In this document: positions 7,530 to 15,421 of the stretch, in pieces
Layout: every line of letters starts with the position of its first letter
Position numbering within the stretch: position 1 is the first letter of the stretch
Assembly: GCA_017459075.1 (NCBI GenBank)
Contig: JAFUDQ010000007.1
Location: 62,001-126,000, forward strand
Reading direction: 5' to 3'
Length of the DNA stretch: 64,000 bases
Source: Bacteroidales bacterium
Lineage (GTDB): Bacteria > Bacteroidota > Bacteroidia > Bacteroidales > UBA932
Translations under genes and position numbers: made by a program
Notes under the pieces: model-generated
What the model was told of the DNA's origin: nothing
Seen by the model: the letters and a program-made list of their open reading frames with translations, nothing else
Database searches by the model: none

Positions 7530-8786
7530 ATGAAAAAGGTATTATTAATTATCTGCGGACTTTGCTGCATGCTGGCATTTTCCTGTAACAAAGAAGATTC
7601 TGTCAAAAACGATGACAAAAATGTTACAGATCCTACAGTCGGTAATGAACGCAAACCACTGTCTTTGAACACAAAACAGCAGAACCTTGTAATTCAGGGC
7701 AATGACCTCGCTGGCAAGTTTACTGCTGCCGTACAGGCTTCAGAGGAAAGAGACTTCATGGTATCTCCCCTGGGTCTTCAGTTTGCGTTAGGCATGGTCA
7801 TGAACGGCGCAACGGACGATGCTTATGCAAAGGCGTGCGAAGCCCTTGGATATAAGGATATTACCTGTACTGAATTAAATGAGTATCTTCAGCTCCTGGC
7901 GCTTTCCCTGCCCGCCATGGATAAGCTGACACGTATTGAAATTGCCAATGCTGCTATCGTGAATGACAAGTATACACTCAAGGAAGAGTACTCCAAGAAT
8001 CTTGCCCGCTATTATGACGCCTATATCAAGAACAAGAGCTTTGCCAATCTTCCTGATGTACAGTCAGACATTAATGCCTGGTGCAGAGAGCATACTCACG
8101 GGATGATTCCTTCCATTGGCCTGAATCTCAATGACAAAACTGTTGCCATTCTTTTGGATGCGCTGTATTTCAATGGCTCATGGGCCTGCAAGTTTGATAA
8201 GAATAATACATCCAAGGAGACTTTTACTCGTGCCGATGGTTCCAAGACCGAGGTGGACATGATGAAGAACGAGACTAAATACAGCGTCTTCGGTTCAGAT
8301 AAATATACCGGAATACATCTGCCCTACGGAAATGGAAGTTATTACATGACACTTGTCCTTCCGGATGAAGGTTATTCTGTAAGCGATATCTTTAAGGACT
8401 GGCATATATTACACTATAGTAGCCGTGCTTATGATGTTGATTTGTGGGTGCCAAAATTTACTGTACATTATACAATTAAACTTAATGACATCCTGAGGGA
8501 AATAGGGCTTGGTAGCCTTCTGGGCGGTAATTTCAGCAGGATATCGGATGCTTTATCAGGAGCAGGGCTTGAATATCAGCAAGATACTGCATTAGAAATG
8601 TCAGAGGATGGAGCTGAAGCCTCTGCCGTTACTATCGTTAATATGATGTATACGGCCAACGTGGATGACTTATACAAGGACGGTAATAAAATTATCCTGC
8701 ACTTTGACAAGCCGTTCCTGTATTGCATATCTGAGGCCAGTACCGGAGCCGTTCTCTTTGCCGGTGTATATGGTGCCAGGCCGTAA
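7530..8786 (+). CDS. Serpin-family protease inhibitor, lipoprotein
   Basis: A 418-residue protein. The start at 7530 is preferred over an upstream in-frame ATG at 7461 because it opens a clean lipoprotein signal (MKKVLLIICGLCCMLAFSCNK). The serpin core includes IANAAIVNDKYTLKEEYSKN, LLDALYFNGSWACKFD and the C-terminal DKPFLYCISEASTGAVLFAG. The hinge EDGAEASAVTIVNMMY has the small residues typical of inhibitory serpins, and the reactive loop follows at about residues 375-388. It probably traps serine or cysteine proteases at the cell surface. It ends 2 bp before the sigma-barrel gene, so the two form an operon. The target protease cannot be predicted from the loop. Confidence 0.9.
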   Translation: MKKVLLIICGLCCMLAFSCNKEDSVKNDDKNVTDPTVGNERKPLSLNTKQQNLVIQGNDLAGKFTAAVQASEERDFMVSPLGLQFALGMVMNGATDDAYAKACEALGYKDITCTELNEYLQLLALSLPAMDKLTRIEIANAAIVNDKYTLKEEYSKNLARYYDAYIKNKSFANLPDVQSDINAWCREHTHGMIPSIGLNLNDKTVAILLDALYFNGSWACKFDKNNTSKETFTRADGSKTEVDMMKNETKYSVFGSDKYTGIHLPYGNGSYYMTLVLPDEGYSVSDIFKDWHILHYSSRAYDVDLWVPKFTVHYTIKLNDILREIGLGSLLGGNFSRISDALSGAGLEYQQDTALEMSEDGAEASAVTIVNMMYTANVDDLYKDGNKIILHFDKPFLYCISEASTGAVLFAGVYGARP

Positions 8787-8788
8787 TA

Positions 8789-10516
8789 ATGGATTTAGCC
8801 GGAATTGTACAAGGGTGTAAACAGGGGGACTCTGCTGCCAAAGAGGCTCTCTATAATCTTTATGCCCGACGTCTTTTCGGCCTTTGCCGCAGGTATGTCG
8901 ATTCTTCGGAAGTTGCCGGAGACCTTACACACGACGCTTTCATAATTATATATTCATCCATTGACCGGCTCCAGGACCCGTCAAAACTGGAGCCGTGGAT
9001 GAGTTCCATCGTCAGGAACATCGCCTTTGATTTTCTGGAGAAGGAAGGCCATCTTGTGCATACGGACGAAGTCCTGGATATGGAAGATGTCTCCGATGAG
9101 CCCTTGCCTTATCCGGTTCCGCCGTTTGAGGAGCTCATGAAGATGATAGAGAATTTGCCTGAGCAGTACGGTAAGGTGTTCAGGCTGTCTGTTCTTGAGG
9201 GGCTCAGCCATCAGGAAATCGGCAGCATCCTGAATATCGGGGAGAAATCATCGTCTTCAAATCTTTTCCGCGCAAGGCAGCTTTTGCAGGATATCATCCG
9301 CCGGTATTGGATTTCGGTGCCGATTCTTCTTTTGCTTCTTGCCGGTGGCGCCTTCCTCCTTTTCCGCGGACGCGATGCTGCCAGGGATGATAAAACAGTC
9401 GCCCGGCAGATTCCGCCCCGGGATACAATCGCCACGGAAGAAAAAACCGTTGTTCCTGAGGAGATTACGGAACCTGAGGCTCAAATCACTGCCCCGGAGA
9501 GAATTATTAAAAAGGAGGCCTCCCCTGAAGCAACCGCCTCTGTTTCAGATGATTATATGTCGATAGAAGATGTGGTTCAGAATGTGGAGACCGCGGACTC
9601 TGTAACGACGGCAGCGACAGTAGCTACGATGGAGACGGCAGAAACGGCAACATCGGCTCAGAAAGAAAAGGAGTGTGATTCAACGTCACTTAAGCCGGTG
9701 AAGATAATTCAGCCATGGACTCCTCAGATGTGGGAGGAAAAGGCTCCCGAAAAGAGGCGGAGAACCGGAATCAGGATACTACTTGCCGGCCTTCCCGGCC
9801 ATACCGGAACAAGCCTTAACGCCACAGCTGCCACCGGGTATGAATCCAAAATAGAAAGCGGAAGCGACAACAGAAGTTCCTGGAACAACTATTATAGCAA
9901 CGTGGGAGACGCTGTGGATGGGGCTTCTCACGAATCATACGAGGCTATCCTGTCCCTTGAGAAAATCGCTATCGTGAACTATCTGGCGAATGACGCGCCT
10001 TACAAAGAGACTACTTATTACAGGCCGGCCGTATCTGCCGGAATTATGGTTAATTATGATATTAACGGAAGGCTGTCCCTTATGACGGGGGCAAGGTATA
10101 CTGCGCTTTCTTCAGAGACAAGGATGGGAATAACGGAGGCTAATGTTGTCAGGACAGACCGTATCAAGTATATCGGTGTGCCGGTTTCGCTTCTTTGCGA
10201 TATCTGGAACCCGGGCCGCCTGCACCTTTTCACCAGCGGTGATTTCATGGCTGAATTCCCCGTTTATTCAAGGTGGAAGGTGGTTCATTCCCGCAATTAC
10301 CTGAGGACTTACCATGCCTCCGGAAGCCTGTCGGCACCTGTCCAATGGTCTGTTGGCGCAGGCCTTGGGGTGCAGCTGGATGTAAGCCCGTCAATAGGCT
10401 TGTATGCAGAACCGCAGGTCCGTTATTACTTCAATTCGGGTGGCAGTGTGCACACTGTGCGTACGGAATATCCCTGGGATGTAAGCGTAACCCTTGGTGT
10501 TCGCTTAAATCTTTAG
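8789..10516 (+). CDS. ECF sigma factor fused via a TM helix to an outer membrane beta-barrel
   Basis: One uninterrupted 575-residue reading frame. Residues 1-83 are sigma region 2 (EVAGDLTHDAFIIIYSSIDR) and 111-170 are region 4 with its HTH (LEGLSHQEIGSILNIGEKSS). Residues 174-192 form a hydrophobic helix (WISVPILLLLLAGGAFLLF). Residues 193-325 are a polar, acidic, Ala/Thr/Glu-rich linker, and 326-575 alternate in the manner of a small beta-barrel (VSAGIMVNYDINGRLSLMTG, VGAGLGVQLDVSPSIGLYAE), ending in VSVTLGVRLNL. In Bacteroidota these modules are usually separate neighbouring genes. As one chain it would reach from the cytoplasm across the inner membrane and periplasm to the outer membrane. 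No anti-sigma domain is visible. It is co-transcribed with the serpin gene. Confidence 0.85.
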   Translation: MDLAGIVQGCKQGDSAAKEALYNLYARRLFGLCRRYVDSSEVAGDLTHDAFIIIYSSIDRLQDPSKLEPWMSSIVRNIAFDFLEKEGHLVHTDEVLDMEDVSDEPLPYPVPPFEELMKMIENLPEQYGKVFRLSVLEGLSHQEIGSILNIGEKSSSSNLFRARQLLQDIIRRYWISVPILLLLLAGGAFLLFRGRDAARDDKTVARQIPPRDTIATEEKTVVPEEITEPEAQITAPERIIKKEASPEATASVSDDYMSIEDVVQNVETADSVTTAATVATMETAETATSAQKEKECDSTSLKPVKIIQPWTPQMWEEKAPEKRRRTGIRILLAGLPGHTGTSLNATAATGYESKIESGSDNRSSWNNYYSNVGDAVDGASHESYEAILSLEKIAIVNYLANDAPYKETTYYRPAVSAGIMVNYDINGRLSLMTGARYTALSSETRMGITEANVVRTDRIKYIGVPVSLLCDIWNPGRLHLFTSGDFMAEFPVYSRWKVVHSRNYLRTYHASGSLSAPVQWSVGAGLGVQLDVSPSIGLYAEPQVRYYFNSGGSVHTVRTEYPWDVSVTLGVRLNL

Positions 10517-10579
10517 AGTTTTTCATCGTTTCTTAGCAGGCATCGGCATAAAAAACCTTTAACTGTCAGGGAAAGTTAT

Positions 10580-10587
10580 TATCTTTG
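10580..10587 (+). promoter_or_regulatory. IMPACT gene promoter -7 box
   Basis: TATCTTTG, a TAnnTTTG match 26 bp upstream of the ATG at 10614. Confidence 0.6.
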
Positions 10588-10613
10588 TCAGATAAGGATT
10601 ATGCGTTTGTGTT

Positions 10614-11222
10614 ATGGCCGGATCGTCAGAAGATAAATATAAAAGCATAGCAGCGCCATCGGAAGGACTTTTCAAAGACAATGGAAGCCGCTTTCTGGCT
10701 TTTGCCTACCCTGTTGAGAGCGTGGAAGAGGTGAAGCCGCTGGTGGATGCCCTTAAGAAGGAATATCACGATGCCCGCCACCACTGCTTTGCCTACCGTA
10801 TAGGCCATAAGGGCGATGTCTTCAGGGCCAATGATGACGGAGAACCTTCCGGCTCTGCGGGCCGCCCCATCCTTGGCCAGATTGATTCCGCCGGACTGAG
10901 TGACGTTCTTGTTGTAGTGGTCCGATATTTCGGCGGCATCAAGCTTGGAATACCGGGGCTTATCCGCGCTTACAAAACCTCCACCGCGGATGCTTTGACA
11001 TCGGCATCGGTAATAGAAAAAACAGCCTGCAAGGCGTTTAAAATTGAATTTGACTATCTGTCAATGAATTCCGTGATGAAGGTGCTGAAGGATATGGGCC
11101 TGCCGCAGAGTGACCAGCAGTTCGGGGAAAAATGCAGCATCGGCACAAGGGTTCCGCTGTCCCAAATCGACAGTTTTACCGACCGTATAGCTCATATTGA
11201 CAATTGCATATTTGCAAAATAA
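10614..11222 (+). CDS. IMPACT/YigZ family protein
   Basis: A 202-residue protein with the N-terminal IMPACT (UPF0029) domain: DARHHCFAYRIG, then NDDGEPSGSAGRPILGQI and VVRYFGGIKLG, all signature segments. A shorter C-terminal EF-G-V-like alpha/beta domain (DUF1949 type) runs from about residue 135. Bacterial YigZ relatives are thought to bind nucleic acid or ribosomes; the precise role is unsettled. The ATG at 10601 is out of frame, so 10614 is the start. Hairpin copy B begins right after the stop codon and could act as its 3' end. Confidence 0.88.
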   Translation: MAGSSEDKYKSIAAPSEGLFKDNGSRFLAFAYPVESVEEVKPLVDALKKEYHDARHHCFAYRIGHKGDVFRANDDGEPSGSAGRPILGQIDSAGLSDVLVVVVRYFGGIKLGIPGLIRAYKTSTADALTSASVIEKTACKAFKIEFDYLSMNSVMKVLKDMGLPQSDQQFGEKCSIGTRVPLSQIDSFTDRIAHIDNCIFAK

Positions 11223-11272
11223 TTTGCACCCGAACGACTTGGACCCTTATTATTAGGAGTGCGCGGTGCAAA
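11223..11272. repeat. Hairpin with conserved 15-nt loop (copy B)
   Basis: TTTGCACC (11223-11230) pairs perfectly with GGTGCAAA (11265-11272). The inner arms (11231-11239 with 11255-11264) pair imperfectly, and the apical loop is TGGACCCTTATTATT (11240-11254), identical to the loop of copy A at 5926-5940. It lies directly after the IMPACT stop codon and 59 bp upstream of the serC -7 box. No U-tract follows, so it is not a standard terminator. Confidence 0.7.
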
Positions 11273-11330
11273 TATATTTTGCAAACCATCATATTATTAT
11301 AAAATAATTGTAAAATGATTTAATAATTGC

Positions 11331-11338
11331 TACCTTTG
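11331..11338 (+). promoter_or_regulatory. serC promoter -7 box
   Basis: TACCTTTG, a TAnnTTTG match 55 bp upstream of the serC ATG. Confidence 0.6.
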
Positions 11339-11393
11339 GAGGTATTTTAGAATAATTTATAACACGATATATTAATTTCACTTTAAATCTGAT

Positions 11394-12467
11394 ATGGGAA
11401 AAGTTCACGTATTCAACGCAGGCCCCTGCATTCTTCCTCAGGAGGCTATCGACAAAACTATTGAAGCTCTGAAAGACTTCAAAGGCACAGGTATTTCCGT
11501 GCTTTCCATTTCTCACAGAACCAAAGAGTGGGAAGAGACAATGAATGAGTGCCGCGCACTCTGGAAAGAGCTCCTTAACATTCCTGACACCCATGAGGTC
11601 GTATTCCTTGGCGGTGGCGCATCCCTCCAGTTCCTTTATGTCGCAATGAACTTCCTTGAGAAGAAAGCCGCTTATCTTGATACCGGCGTATGGGCTCACA
11701 AGGCTCTCCAGCAGGCTCAGGGTATTGGCGATGCTTACGCAATCGCATGCTCAAAGGACAAGAACTACACTTATATCCCCAAGGGGTATGAGATCCCTAC
11801 TGATATCGACTACTTCCATATCACAACCAACAATACCATCTACGGTACAGAGATTAAGGAAGACTATGACTGCCCTGTTCCCCTTATCGCAGATATGTCT
11901 TCCGATATCATGTCACGTCCTGTAGACGTCAGTAAGTATGCCATGATTTACGGTGGCGCACAGAAGAATGTAGGCCCTGCCGGCGTTATCTTCGCCATCA
12001 TCCGCAAGGACGCTCTTGGAAAGGTCAGCCGTTACATCCCTACAATGCTTGACTACAAGACTCACATTGAGAAAGAGAGCATGTTCAATACTCCTCCTGT
12101 ATTCGCGATCTATGTTATGACAGAGACCCTCCGCTGGCTCAAGAGCATCGGCGGTGTTGCTGCCATCCAGAAGATTAACGAAGAGAAGGCTGCCCTTCTT
12201 TACAATGAAATCGACCGCAACTCCATGTTCGTCGGAACAGCTGCTAAGGAAGACCGTTCTCTCATGAACGTTTGCTTCGTAATGGCTCCCGGCAAGGAAG
12301 ACCTTCAGGATGAGTTCTTCGCATTTGCAAAGGCACAGGGTATGGTTGGAATCAAGGGTCACCGCAGCGTTGGTGGTTTCCGTGCTTCCCTTTACAATGC
12401 TTGCAAGAAAGAGGACGTTGAGGCTCTCGTAGCCTGCATGCAGGAATTTGAAAAACTTCACAAATAG
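11394..12467 (+). CDS. serC: Phosphoserine aminotransferase
   Basis: A 357-residue class V PLP aminotransferase that converts 3-phosphohydroxypyruvate and glutamate to phosphoserine and 2-oxoglutarate. Family segments include [16 protein letters not shown] at the N-terminus, [30 protein letters not shown], and the PLP-lysine region [12 protein letters not shown] near residue 190. Length matches the family. It is followed by a repeat-filled 91-bp gap and then serA, the enzyme that supplies its substrate, so serCA is probably one transcript. The stop codon touches the repeat array. Confidence 0.95.
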   Translation: MGKVHVFNAGPCILPQEAIDKTIEALKDFKGTGISVLSISHRTKEWEETMNECRALWKELLNIPDTHEVVFLGGGASLQFLYVAMNFLEKKAAYLDTGVWAHKALQQAQGIGDAYAIACSKDKNYTYIPKGYEIPTDIDYFHITTNNTIYGTEIKEDYDCPVPLIADMSSDIMSRPVDVSKYAMIYGGAQKNVGPAGVIFAIIRKDALGKVSRYIPTMLDYKTHIEKESMFNTPPVFAIYVMTETLRWLKSIGGVAAIQKINEEKAALLYNEIDRNSMFVGTAAKEDRSLMNVCFVMAPGKEDLQDEFFAFAKAQGMVGIKGHRSVGGFRASLYNACKKEDVEALVACMQEFEKLHK

Positions 12468-12555
12468 ATTTCTCGACTTCGCTCGAAATGACAGTAGAGC
12501 GCTCGAAATGACAGTAGAAAGCACGAAATGACAGTAGAAAGCACGAAATGACAGT
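12467..12555. repeat. Repeat array between serC and serA (20-bp period)
   Basis: The element begins at the last base of the serC stop codon with GATTTCTCGACTTCGCTCGA, then continues as four head-to-tail copies of a 20-bp unit containing CGAAATGACAGT. It belongs to the family at 34677, 36561, 39373 and 48509. It ends 3 bp before the serA ATG. No spacers occur, so it is not CRISPR. Confidence 0.85.
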
Positions 12556-12558
12556 ATT

Positions 12559-13479
12559 ATGAAAGTACTTATTGCAACACAGAAGCCGTTCTCTGCAGCA
12601 GCAGTGGCAGGCATCAAAGATATTATCACCAGCAATGGCCATGAGGTAGCTGTTCTTGAAAAGTATCCGGAGCAGAGCGACCTTGTGGCAGCAGTGGCAG
12701 ACGCAGAGGCTCTTATCATCCGTTCAGACAAAGTAACGGCTGAGGTTCTTGACGCAGCTAAAAAACTTAAGATTGTTGTTCGCGCAGGTGCGGGCTTCGA
12801 TAATGTAGACCTTGCTGCAGCAACCGCTCACGGAGTAGTTGTTATGAATACTCCCGGCCAGAACTCAAACGCAGTGGCAGAGCTCGCCCTTGCCATGATG
12901 ATTTTCATGGCTCGTACACAGTTCACTCCTGCTACCGGTTCAGAGGTAATGGGCAAGCGCCTTGGTGTTCAGGCTTACGGAAATGTAGGCCGTCTGGTTG
13001 GCCAGAAGGCAAAGGCTCTCGGCATGGATATCATCGCCCTTGACCCCTTCCTTACAGATGAGCAGATTGTTGCCGGTGGCGCAAAGCCTGTTCATTCAGT
13101 AGAGGAGCTTTATTCTAATTCTGACTATCTTTCAATCCATATCCCTGCTCTTCCTGCAACTATCAAGAGCATTGGTTATGACCTTATTACCAAGATGCCT
13201 AAGGGTGCCGTTCTTGTTAACACCGCCCGCAAGGAGGTTATCGATGAGGAAGGTCTCATGAAGGCTCTTGAGGAGCGCCCGGACCTCAGGTATGTTACCG
13301 ACGTTATGCCTGATAACTATGAGGCTCTGCGTGAGAAGTTTGGTCTCAGGGTATTTGCTACTCCCAAGAAGATGGGTGCCCAGACTGCAGAGGCTAACAT
13401 GAATGCCGGCCTTGCAGCAGCACGCCAGATTTGCGATTTCTTTGCAACCGGCAACACCCGCTTCCAGGTTAACAAGTAA
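12559..13479 (+). CDS. serA: D-3-phosphoglycerate dehydrogenase, short type
   Basis: A 306-residue D-2-hydroxyacid dehydrogenase that oxidises 3-phosphoglycerate with NAD, the first step of serine synthesis. Visible segments are VVRAGAGFDNVDL, MNTPGQNSNAVAELALAMM, the nucleotide-binding loop AYGNVGRLVG and VLVNTARKEVIDEEGL with the catalytic Arg region. There is no ACT domain, as is usual for the Bacteroides/Entamoeba class. The segment that normally carries the catalytic histidine (TPHxGxxT) reads ATPKKMGAQTAEA, so a lysine stands in its place, a feature reported for that class. It follows serC and ends before a bidirectional terminator. Confidence 0.93.
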   Translation: MKVLIATQKPFSAAAVAGIKDIITSNGHEVAVLEKYPEQSDLVAAVADAEALIIRSDKVTAEVLDAAKKLKIVVRAGAGFDNVDLAAATAHGVVVMNTPGQNSNAVAELALAMMIFMARTQFTPATGSEVMGKRLGVQAYGNVGRLVGQKAKALGMDIIALDPFLTDEQIVAGGAKPVHSVEELYSNSDYLSIHIPALPATIKSIGYDLITKMPKGAVLVNTARKEVIDEEGLMKALEERPDLRYVTDVMPDNYEALREKFGLRVFATPKKMGAQTAEANMNAGLAAARQICDFFATGNTRFQVNK

Positions 13480-13489
13480 TCAGGGGGTT

Positions 13490-13508
13490 GGGGGAGAGAA
13501 TCTCCCCC
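13490..13508 (+). other. G/C hairpin after serA
   Basis: GGGGGAGA (13490-13497) and TCTCCCCC (13501-13508) close on GAA. No T-run follows. It precedes the true terminator at 13526 and may protect the 3' end. Confidence 0.5.
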
Positions 13509-13525
13509 AGTATAGGACAATCGAA

Positions 13526-13561
13526 ACAAAAAGGACATCTCTACGGAGATGTCCTTTTTGT
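13526..13561. terminator. Bidirectional intrinsic terminator between serA and alpha-galactosidase
   Basis: A 16-bp stem (13526-13541 with 13546-13561) with tetraloop TACG, A-rich on one side and T-rich on the other, so it can stop transcription from both converging genes. The stem is identical to that of the terminator at 58822-58863; only the loop differs. Confidence 0.9.
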
Positions 13562-14817
13562 TAGTTCTTTGGGGTAAGTTTGTAGGTTATGACGTCGTGG
13601 GACTGAATCGTAACCTTCGTGGGTTTTGCGGATGTAAACGGCTTCACGGAATCGTTCCAAAGGTCTTTTACATTGTAGACCGTGGTGGCGAAGAGGGGAC
13701 TGCGACCACTGATTTCATCTGTGAATTCCAGGTCTTTCCATTCGATGTTCACAGTTTGCGCCTGCTCACCTTCGTTGAGGATGCAGAAAGCCCAGGCACC
13801 ATCGGCCAAAGGTTTGAACCAATATTGAAGGTCATTCTCTTTCTTGATACGGAGGCCCTGGATGCCAAGAGGATCCTGGTCAATAGCAATCACCTCTTTG
13901 TTGGTGATGATGGCAAGGGTTTCATCCGTCATGTTGGTCAGGTCGTTGCCAAGGATGAGCGGGGCGGCCATCATGCACCACAGGGTGAAGTGGGCGCGGT
14001 CTTCACTGACGGACATCCCGTTGCCAACTTCAAGCATGTCGGGGTCGTTCCAATGCTCCGGGCCGGCATAGGCGCGCAGGGGCTCGTTCTTTTCTATGAT
14101 TTCCAGTACGCAGAGGGCCCTCCAGAGGGGTTTCCCCTCTTCATCGTACCTTTGCGGAATGGGAAGGAATGATGCGCCGATGTCTCCCGTTGTGCGCCAT
14201 GAGTGGGCGATGTCTGCCGCCCATTCCCATGGCTTGGCGGTTCCCCATTCGCACATGCTGAAGAGGATGGGGCGGCCGGCCCATTTAAGGGCGTCGCGCA
14301 TGATGGTATAGGCACCTTTGGCGTTAAGGTTCTTGGTGTAGCACCAGTCGTATTTAAGGTAGTCTATGCCCCAGCTGGCGTAGGTGTAGGCGTCCTGGTA
14401 TTCATGTCCAAGGCTTCCTGCGTAGCAGGCGCAGGTGTTTGTGCCGGCGTCGCTGTAGATTCCCAGCTTAAGGCCTTTTCCGTGAAGGTAATCTGCCAGG
14501 GCCTTGATGCCGGAAGGGAATTTCTGGAGGTCTTCGTGGATGAAGCCTTGCTGGTCGCGCTCTCCGTGCCAGCCGTCGTCAAGGTTCAGGTAAACGTAGC
14601 CGGCGTCTACTAGGCCAAGTTCCACCATTTTGTCTGCCGTGGCCTTGATGAGGTCTTCGTTAATATCTGTGGCGAATTTGTTCCAGGAATTCCAGCCCAT
14701 CTGTGGCGTCGGGGCCAGGTCCTCCCATTTGGTATACACCGCCGGCCGCCTTTCCTGGGCATTCACGGCAATGGCAACAATAGTAAAGAGAATTACAGCG
14801 TAAAATACTTTTTTCAT
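13561..14817 (-). CDS. Alpha-galactosidase, glycoside hydrolase family 27
   Basis: A 418-residue protein with a signal peptide (MKKVFYAVILFTIVAIAVNAQ). The GH27 barrel includes PQMGWNSWNKF, YLNLDDGWHG and KLGIYSDAGTNTCACYAGSL. The nucleophile Asp lies in YLKYDWCY and the likely acid/base Asp in SWRTTGDI. The C-terminal beta-sandwich of about 80 residues ends in VITYKLTPKN. It should release terminal alpha-galactose from oligosaccharides or glycans in the periplasm. It is a single-gene unit with no SusC/D pair nearby, so it is not part of a visible polysaccharide utilisation locus. The -7 box is at 14850-14843. Confidence 0.94.
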   Translation of the reverse strand: MKKVFYAVILFTIVAIAVNAQERRPAVYTKWEDLAPTPQMGWNSWNKFATDINEDLIKATADKMVELGLVDAGYVYLNLDDGWHGERDQQGFIHEDLQKFPSGIKALADYLHGKGLKLGIYSDAGTNTCACYAGSLGHEYQDAYTYASWGIDYLKYDWCYTKNLNAKGAYTIMRDALKWAGRPILFSMCEWGTAKPWEWAADIAHSWRTTGDIGASFLPIPQRYDEEGKPLWRALCVLEIIEKNEPLRAYAGPEHWNDPDMLEVGNGMSVSEDRAHFTLWCMMAAPLILGNDLTNMTDETLAIITNKEVIAIDQDPLGIQGLRIKKENDLQYWFKPLADGAWAFCILNEGEQAQTVNIEWKDLEFTDEISGRSPLFATTVYNVKDLWNDSVKPFTSAKPTKVTIQSHDVITYKLTPKN

Positions 14818-14842
14818 AAAACCTAGGTATTAGAAGTATTTA

Positions 14843-14850
14843 CAAATATA
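14843..14850 (-). promoter_or_regulatory. Alpha-galactosidase promoter -7 box
   Basis: Minus-strand TATATTTG, a TAnnTTTG match 25 bp upstream of the ATG at 14817. Confidence 0.6.
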
Positions 14851-14867
14851 ACAACTTTCCTCGATAT

Positions 14868-15371
14868 TTAAAGTAGTTTCAGGGCGATGTGGGCGCAGGC
14901 TTCGGCGTCGGCGAGGGCGTGATGGTGCTGGCTAAGGTCGTAGCCGCAGGCGGCGGCAACTGTCTGGAGTTGATGGTTCGGGAGCCTGCAGCCAAAATGC
15001 CTGCGGGAAGCTGCCAGGGTATCGTAAAAGACATAATCCGGATAATCCATTCGGTACACACGGAAAACCTCTTTCAGGCAGCCTTCGTCAAACCTGGCGT
15101 TGTGGGCTACCAGCGGAAGCCCCTCAATCATCGGCTCAATCTTTTCCCAGACAAAGGGAAACACGGGAGCATCCTCAGTATCATCGGCACAGAGACCGTG
15201 AACCTGCTGGCAGAACCACTGGTAGTACTCCGGCTCCGGATGAATCAGGCTGTAGAACCTGTCCGTAATCACACCGCCGCGCACAACCACGACACCCACG
15301 CTGCACACGCTTGACCGGCACTCATTTGCCGTCTCAAAATCAATTGCCGCAAAATCATTCATAGACTGCAA
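14868..15371 (-). CDS. DEDDh 3'-5' exonuclease (DnaQ-like)
   Basis: A 167-residue exonuclease of the RNase T/DnaQ fold. The motifs are AAIDFETANE (ExoI, D and E), VAHNARFDEGCL (ExoII) and HHALADAEACAH (ExoIII with the h-type His). It is a stand-alone exonuclease domain with no BRCT or polymerase part, similar to small proofreading or nucleic-acid-trimming enzymes. The start may instead be the ATG three codons later (15362). It lies alone between the alpha-galactosidase and a zinc-ribbon gene. Confidence 0.85.
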   Translation of the reverse strand: MQSMNDFAAIDFETANECRSSVCSVGVVVVRGGVITDRFYSLIHPEPEYYQWFCQQVHGLCADDTEDAPVFPFVWEKIEPMIEGLPLVAHNARFDEGCLKEVFRVYRMDYPDYVFYDTLAASRRHFGCRLPNHQLQTVAAACGYDLSQHHHALADAEACAHIALKLL

Positions 15372-15421
15372 TTCTTTGCAACTCCTTTTAAAGGCTTAAT
15401 CCTCACAACAATCGACACTGC

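Noticed and set aside
12467..12555. Possible serine-responsive riboswitch between serC and serA
   Set aside because: The sequence is a member of the dispersed tandem repeat family, found also next to unrelated genes.
11913..12731. Minus-strand 272-codon frame spanning serC, repeats and serA
   Set aside because: It reads through the repeat array and two well-supported genes on the other strand; no domain is seen.
13561..14817. Polysaccharide utilisation locus around the alpha-galactosidase
   Set aside because: No SusC/SusD pair, hybrid sensor or other glycosidase is adjacent; the gene stands alone between terminators and an exonuclease gene.
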